The notes beneath the pieces are model-generated. The model had not been told where the DNA came from. It saw nothing but the letters and a program-made list of their open reading frames with translations, and did not search any database. A stretch of 64,000 bases of DNA from positions 467,316 through 531,315 of the forward strand of contig JAGQDM010000070.1 of assembly GCA_022749755.1 (NCBI GenBank), written 5' to 3'. This DNA is from Azadirachta indica. Its lineage: Eukaryota; Streptophyta; Magnoliopsida; Sapindales; Meliaceae. The stretch's first letter is position 1. Each line of letters begins with the position of its first letter. Of this stretch, positions 50,087 through 62,511 are shown in pieces. The translations under genes were made by a program, and so were the position numbers.

Positions 50087-50639
50087 GAATGGTCGTTAAA
50101 ATTGAGTTAATAAAAAAGTTACTGAAATTTTTGAACAACATTTAAAAAATCAGTTCAGTTTTTATGTCCCAACCAAATTGCACGGTGTCGGCGTCCTTTT
50201 GTCATAAATGGAGAGAGTAACCTATAGTGTAGGGTCCACACTACTGATCTTTTACGATAAAGGCGTATTGATTATTATTATCCTACCACGTGGCATCATC
50301 ATATTGCATTTTGCGGTAACCCATATACTTATCTTTTCAATTTGACAATTCTAAAGAAAAAATAAATTGTTTTTATATGGAATGTCTTTCTAGATCTCTT
50401 TAAAAAAAAAAAAGTGTATCTTGGAATCAAAACAAATTTTATTGAATGTTTTAGAACATCTATTATACATTTTCTTTAAAATATTTTAATTTTTCAAATA
50501 ATTATTAAATATAAATAAATCAAATAGTTTGAAATACGCTTCACAACACATTTAAAGTTATTCAAAATCTGAATAATGATAATAATTATGGTAGAAATTA
50601 TGAAATCTAATGGTTAACAGAGTAATTTTGAAAGAAGAG

Positions 50640-50935
50640 TATGTCACCTCTTAGCCCACCGTATACAAGTAAGTCACCTTCTAATATGTCATACATATGC
50701 AAATCACCTCGTAGCATGCAGCTATGCACAAATAAATCATTTTCCAGCATGTTATGTACAAGCAATTCACTTCTTAGTATACTATGCACAAGTAAGTTAC
50801 TTTGCGCATGCTACGCACAAACAAGTTGTTTTCCAATATGCTATGCACTTGCAAGTCACCTCAAAACATGTCATGCACATGTAAATCACCTCCTAACCTA
50901 TCCTTCGCAAGTAAATTTTCTCCTGGCACACCATA
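50640..50935 (+). repeat. 30-bp minisatellite
   Basis: About nine or ten units of close to 30 bases, each resembling CTATGCACAAGTAAGTCACC followed by T(C/T)CTAGCATG. As the unit is a multiple of three, one frame stays open for 116 residues and looks like a repetitive peptide. That is a by-product of the period, not evidence of a gene. Confidence 0.85.
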
Positions 50936-52449
50936 AAGTCAAAAAATCATACATAAATTGTGTCGAGTTGAACAATAACAAATATGAATAGTATTGTCGA
51001 TGACAGTACGAAGTTAAAATAATGCTCCCTGGAACATTGACTTTGTTCAAATTACATATTTGGCCAAAAAGTCTGAAAGTTGATTAAACAAGTCCAATAC
51101 AAGACAAGCAATCTCAAAGATAAATCTAGCAAGTCCAGCCTAAGCCTAAGAAGCCTAGTTAACGTGTAGTAGTTTAAATTAATATAAAATTCTAGCTAAG
51201 ATAAGTTTTAAAGAGATATTTCAATAAATCTATGTAAACTTTAATTAAAAAACTAATCAGTTTGTGCTTAAAAAGAAACTCTACAATGTAAACTAATGTA
51301 ATCTATAAAAGGGAGAGTGGTTAAGAGAAAAAAGATAGGAGAAAGTAAGAGTAAAAAAATAAGAGATATTGATAGAAAAGATAACAATAAAAAATAAGTT
51401 TTGTCTGTGTTGTGACAACCATATTTTTTAACATTAATAAAATCTTCTCAAATATTCCACCTGTAAATGTAAACAAAACGTCAAATTACGTTAAATTCTA
51501 ATTTTTTTCTTTTTCCTTATATATCTTGTCTCAAATGAGTGATTTACATAGTTGATTAGATTTTTACATCAATTATAATAATAAGAGGCAAGGTTAAAAT
51601 TTTCACTCCCATTTCTTTTTTTTTAAAGAAAAGGAAAATTAACTTTTAAATTATCGATTGTTTTTTCAAATTTAACTTCATGTTTCACACAAGGAAAAGG
51701 TAGTTGATTGGCGCTCAATCATTAGACTGGATGTTTTTTTTTTTTTCTGCTTTTTGTCGGGAAAAAGCTACAAAAGCAAGGAAATCAATAATTGAGAACA
51801 AAAGGCATCTATTCTTGTGATGAACGTGGAATGTAATTTTAGAGGGCAGAATAATTCTATTAGTGGATAATCTTACCGGCGTATTTGTGTGGATATAGCC
51901 TACTAAAATTTTCATAACATTTTTACGGCTCCAGGAAGTTTCTCTGTTAGAAAAATGTGACGAAACATTCGAAGATATAAACACTGAGACTTGGTATGCT
52001 GTATGAATACAGTTAGCTGCACCTGCAACGATAACTGACAAATTGACTAAATAAGAAACAGCACGCTGCATTTTGATATTGACTTCATCTTCAACAAAAT
52101 GGAGAAAGTAGAATTATGAAATCAGTATCTTGAAGGTTACCTGAGATCATCTACGGTTCAGGTGATAAAGGAGATTTCTGTATTGGGAGCTAGCTATCAT
52201 CTCATTTGACGTTTCATATTCACTCAATATGTTACTAATAATACAAAGAAAGGAGATGAATTAAACACAGTTGCAACTTAATACTTGATTCATTTTGCTT
52301 AATTTTTCTTTCCCTTTTAAATTTGTGTGTGCTGAGGGGCAGGGGAATTCCTGTGTACTTCTTAATGACAAGATGTAAATCCCTTTCAAACATGCCTTGA
52401 ATTACTCACGAAACCATTGAGTGATCCCATTATGGCTAAATTAAGATTA
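50936..52449. other. Intergenic region downstream of MATE F
   Basis: No recognised gene. A minus-strand frame at 51,715-52,071 of up to 118 residues has a hydrophobic start but a lysine-rich simple end and no known family. The part next to 52,449 is presumably the 3' UTR of MATE F. Confidence 0.45.
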
Positions 52450-55400
52450 TCAGTTGGAAGCTGCCTTATTCAATATATGAATCTGAGCCTTCTGTGCCTG
52501 TGAACAATATTTGAACCACAATAGACTTTCACTAACTTTGCAGAGACAAAGTTCATGAATATGTTTAATAAGTAGTTGTTTAAATTATAAATTACCTGTT
52601 TTTTCCATTCGCACTTCATGGCAATAGTACGTAGTATCAGTGTTTGAACAACAGTTCCACTGATCATTCCAATCCAAATGCCCTGTTTATATCATAAGGA
52701 GCAACAAAGCACAGAAAAACCGTTAATTGCTGCAGTTAACTATCAGCAAAAGCAATCAACATGGAAGATTGGAGTACTCTTATAGGTGTAATAAACTTTC
52801 GTCACCCTCATAAGTACCTTGTATATCCTAATCTGTCCAAGTGCTTGTGGAAAGTCAATCATGCTTACCGTGATATCAAAATACAGCAACCATCCCAAGA
52901 AAAATCCAAGGGGCACTCCAACTATGTAGTAGCTACCAATGTTTATGAATGCGACCAAAACTTGCCATCCAGATCCAACTGCTACACCTGAAAAATGATA
53001 TAAGGGTCATCAAAATATATCACAAGACCTAGACCTGCATTTGCAACTGCAACGAATAAAATCATTTGGAGCTTCTTAACTGAAAGAACTGGTTGAACAC
53101 AATTTAGAAGAATGGTGAATGCCAGTAGAACTGCTAATTCATTAACCATTGTATTAACAGCAGAGCTTGAGGTGAAGATTGTTGCCAGCTTCTCAGGGAT
53201 GGCTATGATAATGGACCAAAAGAAAAATCCCACCAATAGGGAGTTCAGAACTGACACAATGGCTGCAAATTTGGCACCATTTGCATTGCCTGCACCAAAT
53301 TCATTTGCCACGCGAACCCTGAACAGAGATATTATGACATGGAGAGTAAATGCATGGAGGAAAAACTTGAAGAGTGGCTGCTTCAGAGGTATAACTATGC
53401 ATAGAGCAAAGAAGACTATTTTGTCCTAGATGAACAGCCTCCAATCCAAAAATAGCATAGAAGTGGAAGATATAGTTACATTTTTTTTCAACAACTATTT
53501 TTTTTTTCTGTTGAAGTAGAAACTTGAAGTATCTGAAGCATTCTCGACTTGCTAATCACAATTTCATAGTAACAGAAACATGTGAGAAGTTGAATAGAAT
53601 AAAGGGAATGATAGAAAAAGCTATCCAATCAACCAGAAAATGGTCAGCCAAAGACAAAGCTAATCAAGCCAATTAACTGGTCAGCATTTGTTATACCCAT
53701 TTTCAAGGAGTGGAACAGCTTTGTATCTAATTTAAACTCTAATGTATTGGAAGGTGAAGGGTAGTCCATAATCATTATCATTTCAACAACCGTATTAAAG
53801 TTACGGTCATCGTTCTAAATCACATGTAGGGATGCTAATTCATCAGCAGACTTGAGATGATAAGAATAGGGGGCTCATCACTGAATAACATAGTAAATAT
53901 CTTCAAACGTTGCCAACTATGTATATTTCAAACAGATGCAGTAAACTAAGCATGTGAAGAGAATGCAGTCATATTGAGCACAAAGTAAATCTAAGATTGA
54001 GAGATAAAAAGTCTGTTTATCATGATTCAATTGCTTCAATGATCCCAATAAAAATGGCATTTTTAATAAGTGATAATAGATAACATTGTTCCGTAACCCC
54101 ACCTACTTGGAAAGGTAGTTTTTTCAAGGAATACAGTGTGGACAACTAAAAAAGATGACCATGCCGCTAGCACCCCACCTATTTGCAAAGGTAGTTTTTC
54201 CAAGGAATACAGTGTGGACAACTAAAAAAGATGACCATGCCGCTAACATGTTAAACTGCTATTCTCTGTATTATACAAACCTTGGTACCTTATCTTGCTT
54301 CTCTTACATAGTATTTTTTTCTTCCATCTCGTCTTTTCATTTTCAGTTGATTATTACAATTAACTCTGGATTTTAGTGAGCAAGGAAGAAAAACTTACAA
54401 CCAGTAACATACCCGGTGGCAGCCAAAAATCCGAGAGGAATCATGGATTCCCAGCCGTAAATAGTTATGCTGCCAACAACATCTGAAGTTAAATGAGACT
54501 AAAACATAAACAAACAAGCAATGTACTATAAAAGAAAACTGATAAAGTTAAGGAAACAAACTCCAGGATTAGGACAACCAGATGGAGAGAGCATCAACAG
54601 CAACCTCAGTGTTGTGCATAAAGCCAGACACTATGATCAATACCCTGTAATAGAAGTTCTCAATCATGAAACACAAACTCAATCAATCATTTCCTCCATC
54701 TAATAAATCTAAAATTCAATAAATTAACAAATATAGAGAGAGAAAATACATACGAGAGCATAATCCCAGAAGCCACAGAAAGTTTGAAGAATTCCCAGAG
54801 CCCAACAAGAGCCTGAGCAGAGAAACCAGTCCATGAGAGAGGACAACCACCGCAAACAGTGTATACTAGGAGTCCCAAAACCGAGACCCACCATGAAAAA
54901 TCAAGAGTAATGGCAGTCCCAACAATTCCAACTTTCAACTTATAAACAAAAACCAAACTCACAACAGCGTGCAACAAAAGAGCACCACCAGAGACCCAAG
55001 CAATGACTGCAGTCTTGAACTGGCTCTGCAAGAACCTTTGCAAAGTAAACTGAAACGGGAAACTCAAGTGAAATGGTATCAACCAAATAGCAACAATACC
55101 AGTCTGCTCTGCCACTGATGTTGGCTGTCCAATGAGCTTCAGTATTGGAGACGCAAAAACAAAAATGGGTATCATTAAAATTGAAGATACGAACAAAACA
55201 ATCCATGAACGTTGCAAGTATATGCCTAACATGTGGTAATGCTTGGCTCCGTAAGCTTGGCCACATAATGTCTCTAGCGCACTACCCATGCCTAACTAAA
55301 AAGAAAAAGGAGATTAAACAAAGAACTCCAATTACAATGGGTGGAATAAAGAGCAGTTAAGCGAAATGAAATTGTAAAAATTTTGGGTTTTTGGTTACCA

Positions 55401-55701
55401 GGAAGCCGAAACTGATGGCAATAATGACAGTGGTGGCAATGGAGATGGCAGCAAGTTTGAGGTCGCCGAGATGGCCGGCGAATGACTGAGTAATGACAGT
55501 CATGGAGAACATTGCAAGGCGACTGAAGATAGAGGGACCTGCAATTTGCCATAGTTTCATCGATTCTTTCCATGTTTTACTGATGAAGGTATCATCATGA
55601 TTTGATGATTCTTCTTGTGTTTCATTTTTTTCTGGACTTGAGAATAAGAGGAGAGGGTTCTGATTCTCGTGTTGCACTTCTGCGATGCCCATAAGGGCCA
55701 T
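52450..55701 (-). CDS. DTX: MATE family efflux transporter F, with two damaged splice sites
   Basis: Exons inferred by homology, minus strand: 55399-55701, 54754-55295, 54579-54665, 54413-54469, 53080-53318, 52869-52987, 52596-52682 and 52450-52497. Joined, they give 1,482 bases, 493 residues, with no stop. Motifs: QSFAGHLGDLKLAA, ETLCGQAYGAK, GQPTSVAEQTG, LQRFLQSQFK, ENFYYR, RVANEFGAGN. Two junctions are abnormal: intron 2 ends in AT instead of AG, and intron 5 begins TT instead of GT. Both differ from a canonical site by one G-to-T change. An AG 12 bases upstream could rescue exon 3 in frame with four extra residues. The nearest GT for exon 5 is one base early and leads to an immediate stop. 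F is the most divergent array member, and its tail lacks the KR..KW motif. It is either a young pseudogene or uses rare splicing. Confidence 0.8.
54098..54247 (+). repeat. 76-bp tandem duplication in intron 4 of MATE F
   Basis: Two adjacent copies of a segment containing AAGGAATACAGTGTGGACAA and GATGACCATGCCGCTA, period 76 bases (the GGAATAC landmark is at 54,128 and 54,204). Copies differ at only a few positions. Intron 4 is about 1.1 kb, far longer than in the other array members. Confidence 0.85.
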
Positions 55702-57643
55702 AACCAGAAGTTGGTTCTCTTCTCACCTTTGGCCGCCTCCTTCCGGCAACTGAGATATTAGACTTTACAGTCTGAGACGATGACTCAAAAAAAAAATTGC
55801 TTCATTAATTTTCTTCACAATCTTGTGCAGGAGGGATTCCCAGTCTACTTGGTACTTCCTCTAAATCAGAGCCCTAATACAATTACCTATTTAACTTCCT
55901 TTCCGCGCATGTGACGAAATCAGCTACGAATACGATGAAAAAATACTATTATATATATTCTCTATGAAGTTAACACCACACGTATTAAAACTTTTAATAA
56001 ATTATATTTTAATTATTATAGATTTGTGTTAATCCATTCTGTTTCTACCGAAATATCTGTCTTAATTATATGGGTGAGTCTTACCGGGGGGTGAGTTCGT
56101 CAGCACGAGGCTGTCTTGGTTTTAGTTACAAGTCGTCAAGTTATCGGAGTCGGAGCCATCCTATCCTGGCATGAACGAGGACAGGAGTTTGAATTCTCTC
56201 TAGATACCTTATAGGAGAATTTTTTCTGGCATATATCTCCCCTGCTTTTGTGAATATAGGGCAAATATTTCACATTTATAAGTAGATTTTTAAAGTAAAT
56301 AGAGTTATAATCATTATATAAACTCCCACCCAAATAGGCATCAACAACTAACCAACCAACTATATATCTCGGGATTAAGCAGGGTTTCTTAAGACATTTT
56401 CAAATTGCTTTTCCCAGGGTTAATGACTTAATAATGTGTATCTTCCTCTATAGGTAGTACATATCTAGCTTTACCAGGTTAACTAAATACGTCATTTTAC
56501 GTAGCCTAGATCTTGATGATTTCCAGATTTGGAAAAAAAAATTATAGATAAAAGCGAATTGATGAAGCATTAATATAGTTATCCATATTTCTTATTTCTT
56601 AACTCGACGTAATCCTATGACCAAATCAAACAGCCATGCACTTAATTAACCCTGTTCTCAAAATAGTAAAAAAGCCCAAATTTGCCAGCTATGATTGAAC
56701 AAGAAATTAAGAACCTTGCAATTTCCATCGTCCTAGTTTTCACGTCATCGCCTGTAATTATATGTATATATAATTACACCAACGATACATGCATGGTCGA
56801 ATAGTTCTTTTGTCGTGCTTCAACAATTGGGAGATTTTTTTTATAATTAGTTATTAACTTTTACTAGTTTGGTATAAGTTTAAAACTATGAAATTACGAC
56901 GCTATATGGTTTACAAATTAATTAAGAACATAATATTAAGGCCATTAATGAAATGCCACCATAGTCGTATGGAATATTTTACATGACCCGATTAAAATTC
57001 GATCATATATACATATAAACACAGACGTTTAAGTATTTCTAAGCCTGGAGTGCCTTTACGCATCAAATAAATGCTAAATGTCTTGTATATATATCCCACA
57101 ATGTCGATATATACGTAAGGACTATTCACACACTTAGCAAATTAATTATTAACAAGAGGGTTATATATGCTCTTAATAATAGATCTCGCAAATGAACAAC
57201 TTATTAATTAGGAAAAAAGTTTATTTGTTTTCTCTATCTGGATTAATCATGAGAATATAATGATACAACTTGGTTTCCTTTATATGCTACTTGGGATTAA
57301 CTTTAAAAGCATTGATGACATTAGAATAATAAAATATATTTTCTGACCGATCAAACATTATTCTCTATTATATGAATATTAAGTACTCCATAAAACTAGG
57401 GAATAGGGGATGAATTACTTATATTGAATATGCAATCTCTTAATCCCAAAGAATATCAACTTACACAAATTTATCGTAAGAGCAAAAGCTAGAAAATTAA
57501 GCCTCATTCTTACAATACACGTTTACGTGGTTGGATCGTTTCAACTCTCAAACTAGTATAAATAATAGGGTAACACATCCACAGTTTCGTAGGAAAAACA
57601 GAAACCCTCCCTTCAACTTCAACACTTCCTTTCATCTCAAAAA
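55702..57643. other. Intergenic region, promoter side of MATE F and of the TED7-like relic
   Basis: No gene recognised. At about 56,080-56,230 a GC-richer patch carries a B-box-like GGAGTTTGAATTC and could be a SINE remnant, but I could not place an A box at the right distance. A TATA-like GTATAAATAA at about 57,556 lies some 90 bases before the start of the TED7-like relic. Confidence 0.45.
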
Positions 57644-57932
57644 ATGGCTAATTATCCACAATATTACTACTCTCCACCACCACCTCCACTTGCATGCAAC
57701 GATACTAAGGTGCCGCCTCCGCTGCCACCACTCTACCTCCACCTCCGCCATGTGTATGCGTGCAACCTCCTGTGGCACAACCACCTTAGTCACCAATACG
57801 AACAGCAGCACCATCACCACATGTACAACCATACAACGGAGGCCACAATAACACTGTTTTTATAGCATTGTTTGTTTCACTAGATGGTGCCTTCTTCCTC
57901 GCGTTCCTTGAAGCAGGTCTCTTTTGCTTGGC

Positions 57933-57963
<31 letters not shown>

Positions 57964-58189
57964 AAGAAGAAGACTATGATGGTTCCTGCTGCAGCGGCTT
58001 GTGTTGAGGACTACCAACATATCAGAGGCCAGAGGGACAATCAGAAAGGGCCCTTGTGGTGAGCAAATTGTGACAGTCACCATTGATGATGACAGGCAAA
58101 TCCATGAAAAAGTTGGCACTGCTGGTTCTCCTTGTGAACAGCGAGAGGGCAGTTCTTCCTCTCATCCCCGACACCATCACCACATATAA
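57644..58189 (+). pseudogene. TED7-like (tracheary element differentiation-related) gene relic
   Basis: TED7-like proteins are small plasma-membrane proteins with a Pro-rich outer part, one membrane helix, a poly-Lys stop-transfer stretch and a short cytosolic tail. They act in secondary-wall formation of vessel elements. All parts can be found here but in different frames. The start MANYPQYYYSPPPPPL is in one frame. A further Pro-rich part, an in-frame TAG near 57,786, the helix LFVSLDGAFFLAFLEAGLF and about 13 lysines are in a second frame. The tail RGTIRKGPCGEQIVTVTIDD is again in the first. Two frameshifts (about 57,700-57,735 and 58,015-58,040) and one nonsense codon make it a pseudogene. 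The (AAG)n tract at 57,935-57,972 encodes the lysines and is a likely site of slippage. Confidence 0.7.
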
Positions 58190-59297
58190 CACTTGAAGTT
58201 GTTATTACAGAAGATCACGAAGTTCCCTGGTTTCTCCATTATTATTTGTATTTTAGCGTACGTGCCTTGTTCGTATTAAGTTGATGATTTGTGTTATTAT
58301 TTTATTTGTACTGTGGAATAAATTCAGAAAGGAGCAAATGTATAATTTAATTTGTATAAAATTAATGATGTTTAATCTACATAAAGATTGGCTTAGGCAG
58401 GCAAGCATGTATGTAATAATTAATATCTTTATTTTTCTGTGTAGATCATATTAATTAGAACAGTACTGATATAAGTAACTTCATATGTAATATATGTAAC
58501 TTATTATGTAGTGTTTATATATCTTCTTGTCTTCCTTGCAGTATATGTACTGTACGTAAAAAGGGTTATTAGATTTAATTTCATTTGTCTGATTTATCAT
58601 CTCAATTAGAAACGTAAATAAATTAATTAGAAATTATTAGTCTAGATTTTATAAATTTATCAAAATCCACTTTAATTCACAAATATCATAATTACTTTCT
58701 ATTAATAATTGATGAATTTTTATTATAATTTTTAATAGTTCAAAAAGAAGTCATCGATTTAACCAAAAAAAAAAAAAAAACTATTGGATCGAATTTTAAT
58801 GATCCTGTTAAATTTTAAACGGAAATTAATTACTGTACGAAATACCAAAAAAGTGTGTCTTCACTTCTACCAATTTATTTCCACGCAGGCAGGATCAACT
58901 CGTCACCAAGTGTGTTACAACCTTGATCAACTCGTCACATTTACAATTGTATAGCATAAGAGCTGCTACTCATTCATTCTCTCGTTTTTCTCTCTTGTAA
59001 TAACTTGCGAAAATATATATATATATATATAAATTTGTAAAATACGTCGATATATACATGAATTATGAATATATATGTTTCCTTAATTAAGGTTTATCTA
59101 TATATTAATTAATTAGTAGAACTGACAACTGATCTCATAATTTTTATATATGTCTTCGTGTGTGTGTGTGTGTATATAAATACGCAACATGTCAATTAAA
59201 TTGTACACATATAGAAGAGGGACCATTTATAGTTTAATTACGTACCTAACACTCAAGCATCCATTCCATGAATTCAAAACTACAAGCTGTAAGATTA

Positions 59298-59364
<67 letters not shown>

Positions 59365-61030
59365 GTGAATGAATTAATAATAAATAAAGAACTTAATTGA
59401 AATACGCAATGCATATAATTTAATTCAAGTTTTGTGGGGAGTAATTACTTAATTTGTTGATACATAATTGTAAAATTGTAATTGTATGTGGGATTCTGAA
59501 TTAACTATGGGTAAGTAAGAAGCAATTAATTGTCGCAGATCGATGTTAACTTTGCATGGTTTGGTAGCTAAAATTAATATATAGACATGAATTAATGTAA
59601 TCCAATCTCACTAATTAGTATGCTTGTTCCTCCACCATATATAAAATATATGTATGAATATTTGAATGAAAACTTAACAATTAATTTCTTGGAAATTAAT
59701 ACAAATAAGATTTGATCCAAAAGGAAATAAATCATTTTATTGGAAAGAGAAGGAAATTAATACAGCAAAGCAAAAGCAAATGTGTTATAATTATTTGATT
59801 TCTTTGATTTCCACCTGCTTAAGATGTCCAATCCATAAGTACATATATATAATTATCTTTATGTATGTAAGGAAATATTTATTGAACTGATGATTTGTTA
59901 AACCTGGTTAATTACTAATTCTTCTTTAAAATTAATATATTTACCAGGAAGGACAAGGATAATTTCTTCCAATAATTGATAATCGACACCATTTAGTTAA
60001 GCACAAAAAATTGGTATCTCTTAATAATAATTTATTTTTCACAATTTTATTTTTATCAGCAAACGAAACAAATATAATATAATATATATATATATTAATT
60101 GTCTGTTGACAGCAGTAAATGTGTCGATTAATTTCCTTACATAAAAGTATGGTACATAATTGATTGAATTTCATAGATGACAATTTAATTTTATGATAGA
60201 ATAAATATGATTATCATATTGATTGAAAAAAATAATAACAATTTGTTACAAAACGACATTCCAGGACGAGTGGGGCTCTCTTTTTAATTACATGGAGACA
60301 GGGAAGGAAAGCAAGAAAACTAGCTGTGTTGATAATTTTTAGGACGATTAAATTAATTTATATGGTTTGTTCTATATATTCTTTGGATTTTAGTGATTCA
60401 CAGATTTCCAATCGGAATACGACTGTTACCAACCATGTACGTATACTACCAATCAAACTGATTTTAGTAATTTGTATTTGATCAAACACTTCATGTTCAC
60501 ATTCTAAATGATAGTTATATATTAAAAGTTTATTCAAAAAGTTTTGTTTTTTAAATAATTTGAATATCCTACACTTTCATGATTAGAATTTAGATATACT
60601 TTTTGTATAAATGTCCAGCTTTATTTTAAAAATTATCGTAATTTTGTTTAAATTAGTTGTTCCACATCATTTACCAATAAAGTTGGCAGAAAGTTACTTT
60701 AATGAATAATTAAATAACCATTATATTAAAACGAGAAAACTCCCCAATCCTATCCAACTTTTTCCTTAAAATAAAAGAATCAGGATCATCTTTATTGATC
60801 CTCGTCTAATATCGGTCCAAGAAAGAAGTATATGTACATGTATAATACAAAGAAAGAATAAAGAACCAATTATTTCTACAGGCACTGATGATCTGACCCC
60901 TCTTTTTGGACTATCAATTATTAAAGTATACATATACATATAATGTGCTATCACACACTGCCTGGAAACAAATAAAATCCAGTGAGCAAAATTAATAAAG
61001 CTTTGTTCAGCGGCAAAAGCAATACCATTC
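58190..61030. other. AT-rich intergenic region upstream of the purine permease
   Basis: No gene recognised. It holds a compound microsatellite, GT then AT then AG, at about 59,297-59,364, further TA tracts at about 59,014-59,030, and a TG tract near 59,159-59,172. The final few hundred bases are the presumed promoter of the purine permease gene. Confidence 0.5.
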
Positions 61031-62511
61031 ATGGCGGAGATGGAGACTAATCAACGGAGAAACACCGCCATGAAGACAGCTCTGCTGATCCTGAACGTCG
61101 TCCTTTTATCTATAGGCAACTGTGCTGGCCCCCTGATTATGCGCTTATACTTTCTCCGTGGAGGCAAAAGAGTTTGGTTCTCAAGCTGGCTCGAAACAGG
61201 CGGTTGGCCCGTTATTCTCATCCCCATCACCATATCTTATCTCAACCGCTGCCGCAGCATCCGCAACGAATCACCAACACCCACGAACACAAAGTTCTTC
61301 TTCATGAAACCACACGTGTTCTTTGCGGCCGCGTTCATAGGAATTCTCACAGGCTTTGACGATTACCTCTACGCTTACGGCGTTGCTCGTCTACCTGTTT
61401 CAACATCTTCACTGATAATCGCTAGCCAGTTGGCGTTCACTGCAGCCTTTGCGTTCCTTTTGGTTAAGCAGAAGTTTACTTCATATGTAATAAACGCTGT
61501 GTTCTTGTTGACAATTGGAGCAGGGGTTTTGGCATTACATACAAATAGTGATCGTCCTGATAATGAATCAACGAAAGAGTACGCATTAGGGTTTGTGATG
61601 ACAATGGGAGCCTCAGTATTGTATGGACTAATATTGCCGTTGGTGGAATTAACGTACAAGAAGGCAAGGCAAGAAATTACCTATGCTCTTGTCTTGGAGA
61701 TCCAATTGGTGATGTGTTTCTTCGCAACAGTTTTCTGTACCGTGGGAATGATCGTCAACAACGATTTCCAGGTTTGTGTTTTCTTTTTTTCGTTTTTTTT
61801 GCTGGCCGTCGATAATTTTGATCATCATCGGATTATTATTAGCTAACCATAAACGTGCCCAACACTGAATTTGTTTTTTCAATGATCGATTATTAATTAC
61901 ACTTTCTGAGGAGTGCTTTAAAGTGATCAATGGCTGAAGCCAAAAGGAAAGCTCGGCTACCTTTATAAAGTGGCTATAGGGGGTGATAAAGTCTATAAAG
62001 TTTCTGCAATTTGATATGTGTCTTTTTACAAAGAAACTTTTCAATACCTCAATTTTCAATCATACATATCTGGCAAAACTTTCAAAAGATTATATGGTAC
62101 CATCAATTAACGTGACCCACGAAATTCAATAATGCGTTGCAGGCAATTGGAAGAGAAGCTACAGTGTTCGATCTGGGTGAAGTCAAGTATTATGTAGTGG
62201 TGGTTACGAGTGCATTAATCTGGCAATGCTTCTTCTTAGGAGCAATTGGAGTTATTTTCTGTGGCTCCTCTTTGCTCTCTGCCATCATAATCGCAGTTCT
62301 GCTACCAGTTACAGAAATTCTAGCTGTGATTTTCTACAAAGAAAAGTTTCAAGCAGAAAAGGGAGTATCTCTTGCACTTTCTCTCTGGGGCTTTGCTTCA
62401 TATTTCTATGGAGAGTTAAAGAATGAGAGGAAGAAGAAGAAGAAGAAGAAGAAGGCGATGAAACAAATTCTAGAGACAGAAATCGTGACTCAGCAAACTC
62501 CCAATCCATGA
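61031..62511 (+). CDS. PUP: Purine permease (PUP family)
   Basis: Two exons, 61,031-61,771 and 62,143-62,511, with a GT-AG intron of 371 bp in phase 0. The product is 369 residues, normal for the family. PUPs are ten-helix members of the drug/metabolite transporter superfamily that import adenine, cytokinins, caffeine-like purines and some alkaloids with protons. Signatures are GNCAGPL(I)[46 protein letters not shown] and [14 protein letters not shown]. The usual GG before PL is AG here. The C-terminus has a run of eight lysines encoded by an AAG repeat at about 62,431-62,456. It is a single-copy gene in this window. The first ATG was used; another Met is codon 4. Substrate is not predictable from the sequence. 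Confidence 0.93.

Noticed and set aside
50641..50991. 116-residue open frame
   Set aside because: It is the translation of a 30-bp minisatellite, whose period keeps any stop-free frame open.
51715..52071. Minus-strand frame of up to 118 residues with a hydrophobic start
   Set aside because: No known family, simple lysine-rich end, and it lies in the 3' flank of MATE F. Not enough to call a gene.
56080..56230. SINE
   Set aside because: Only a B-box-like motif is visible. The A-box candidate is too far away and no tail or target duplication was found.
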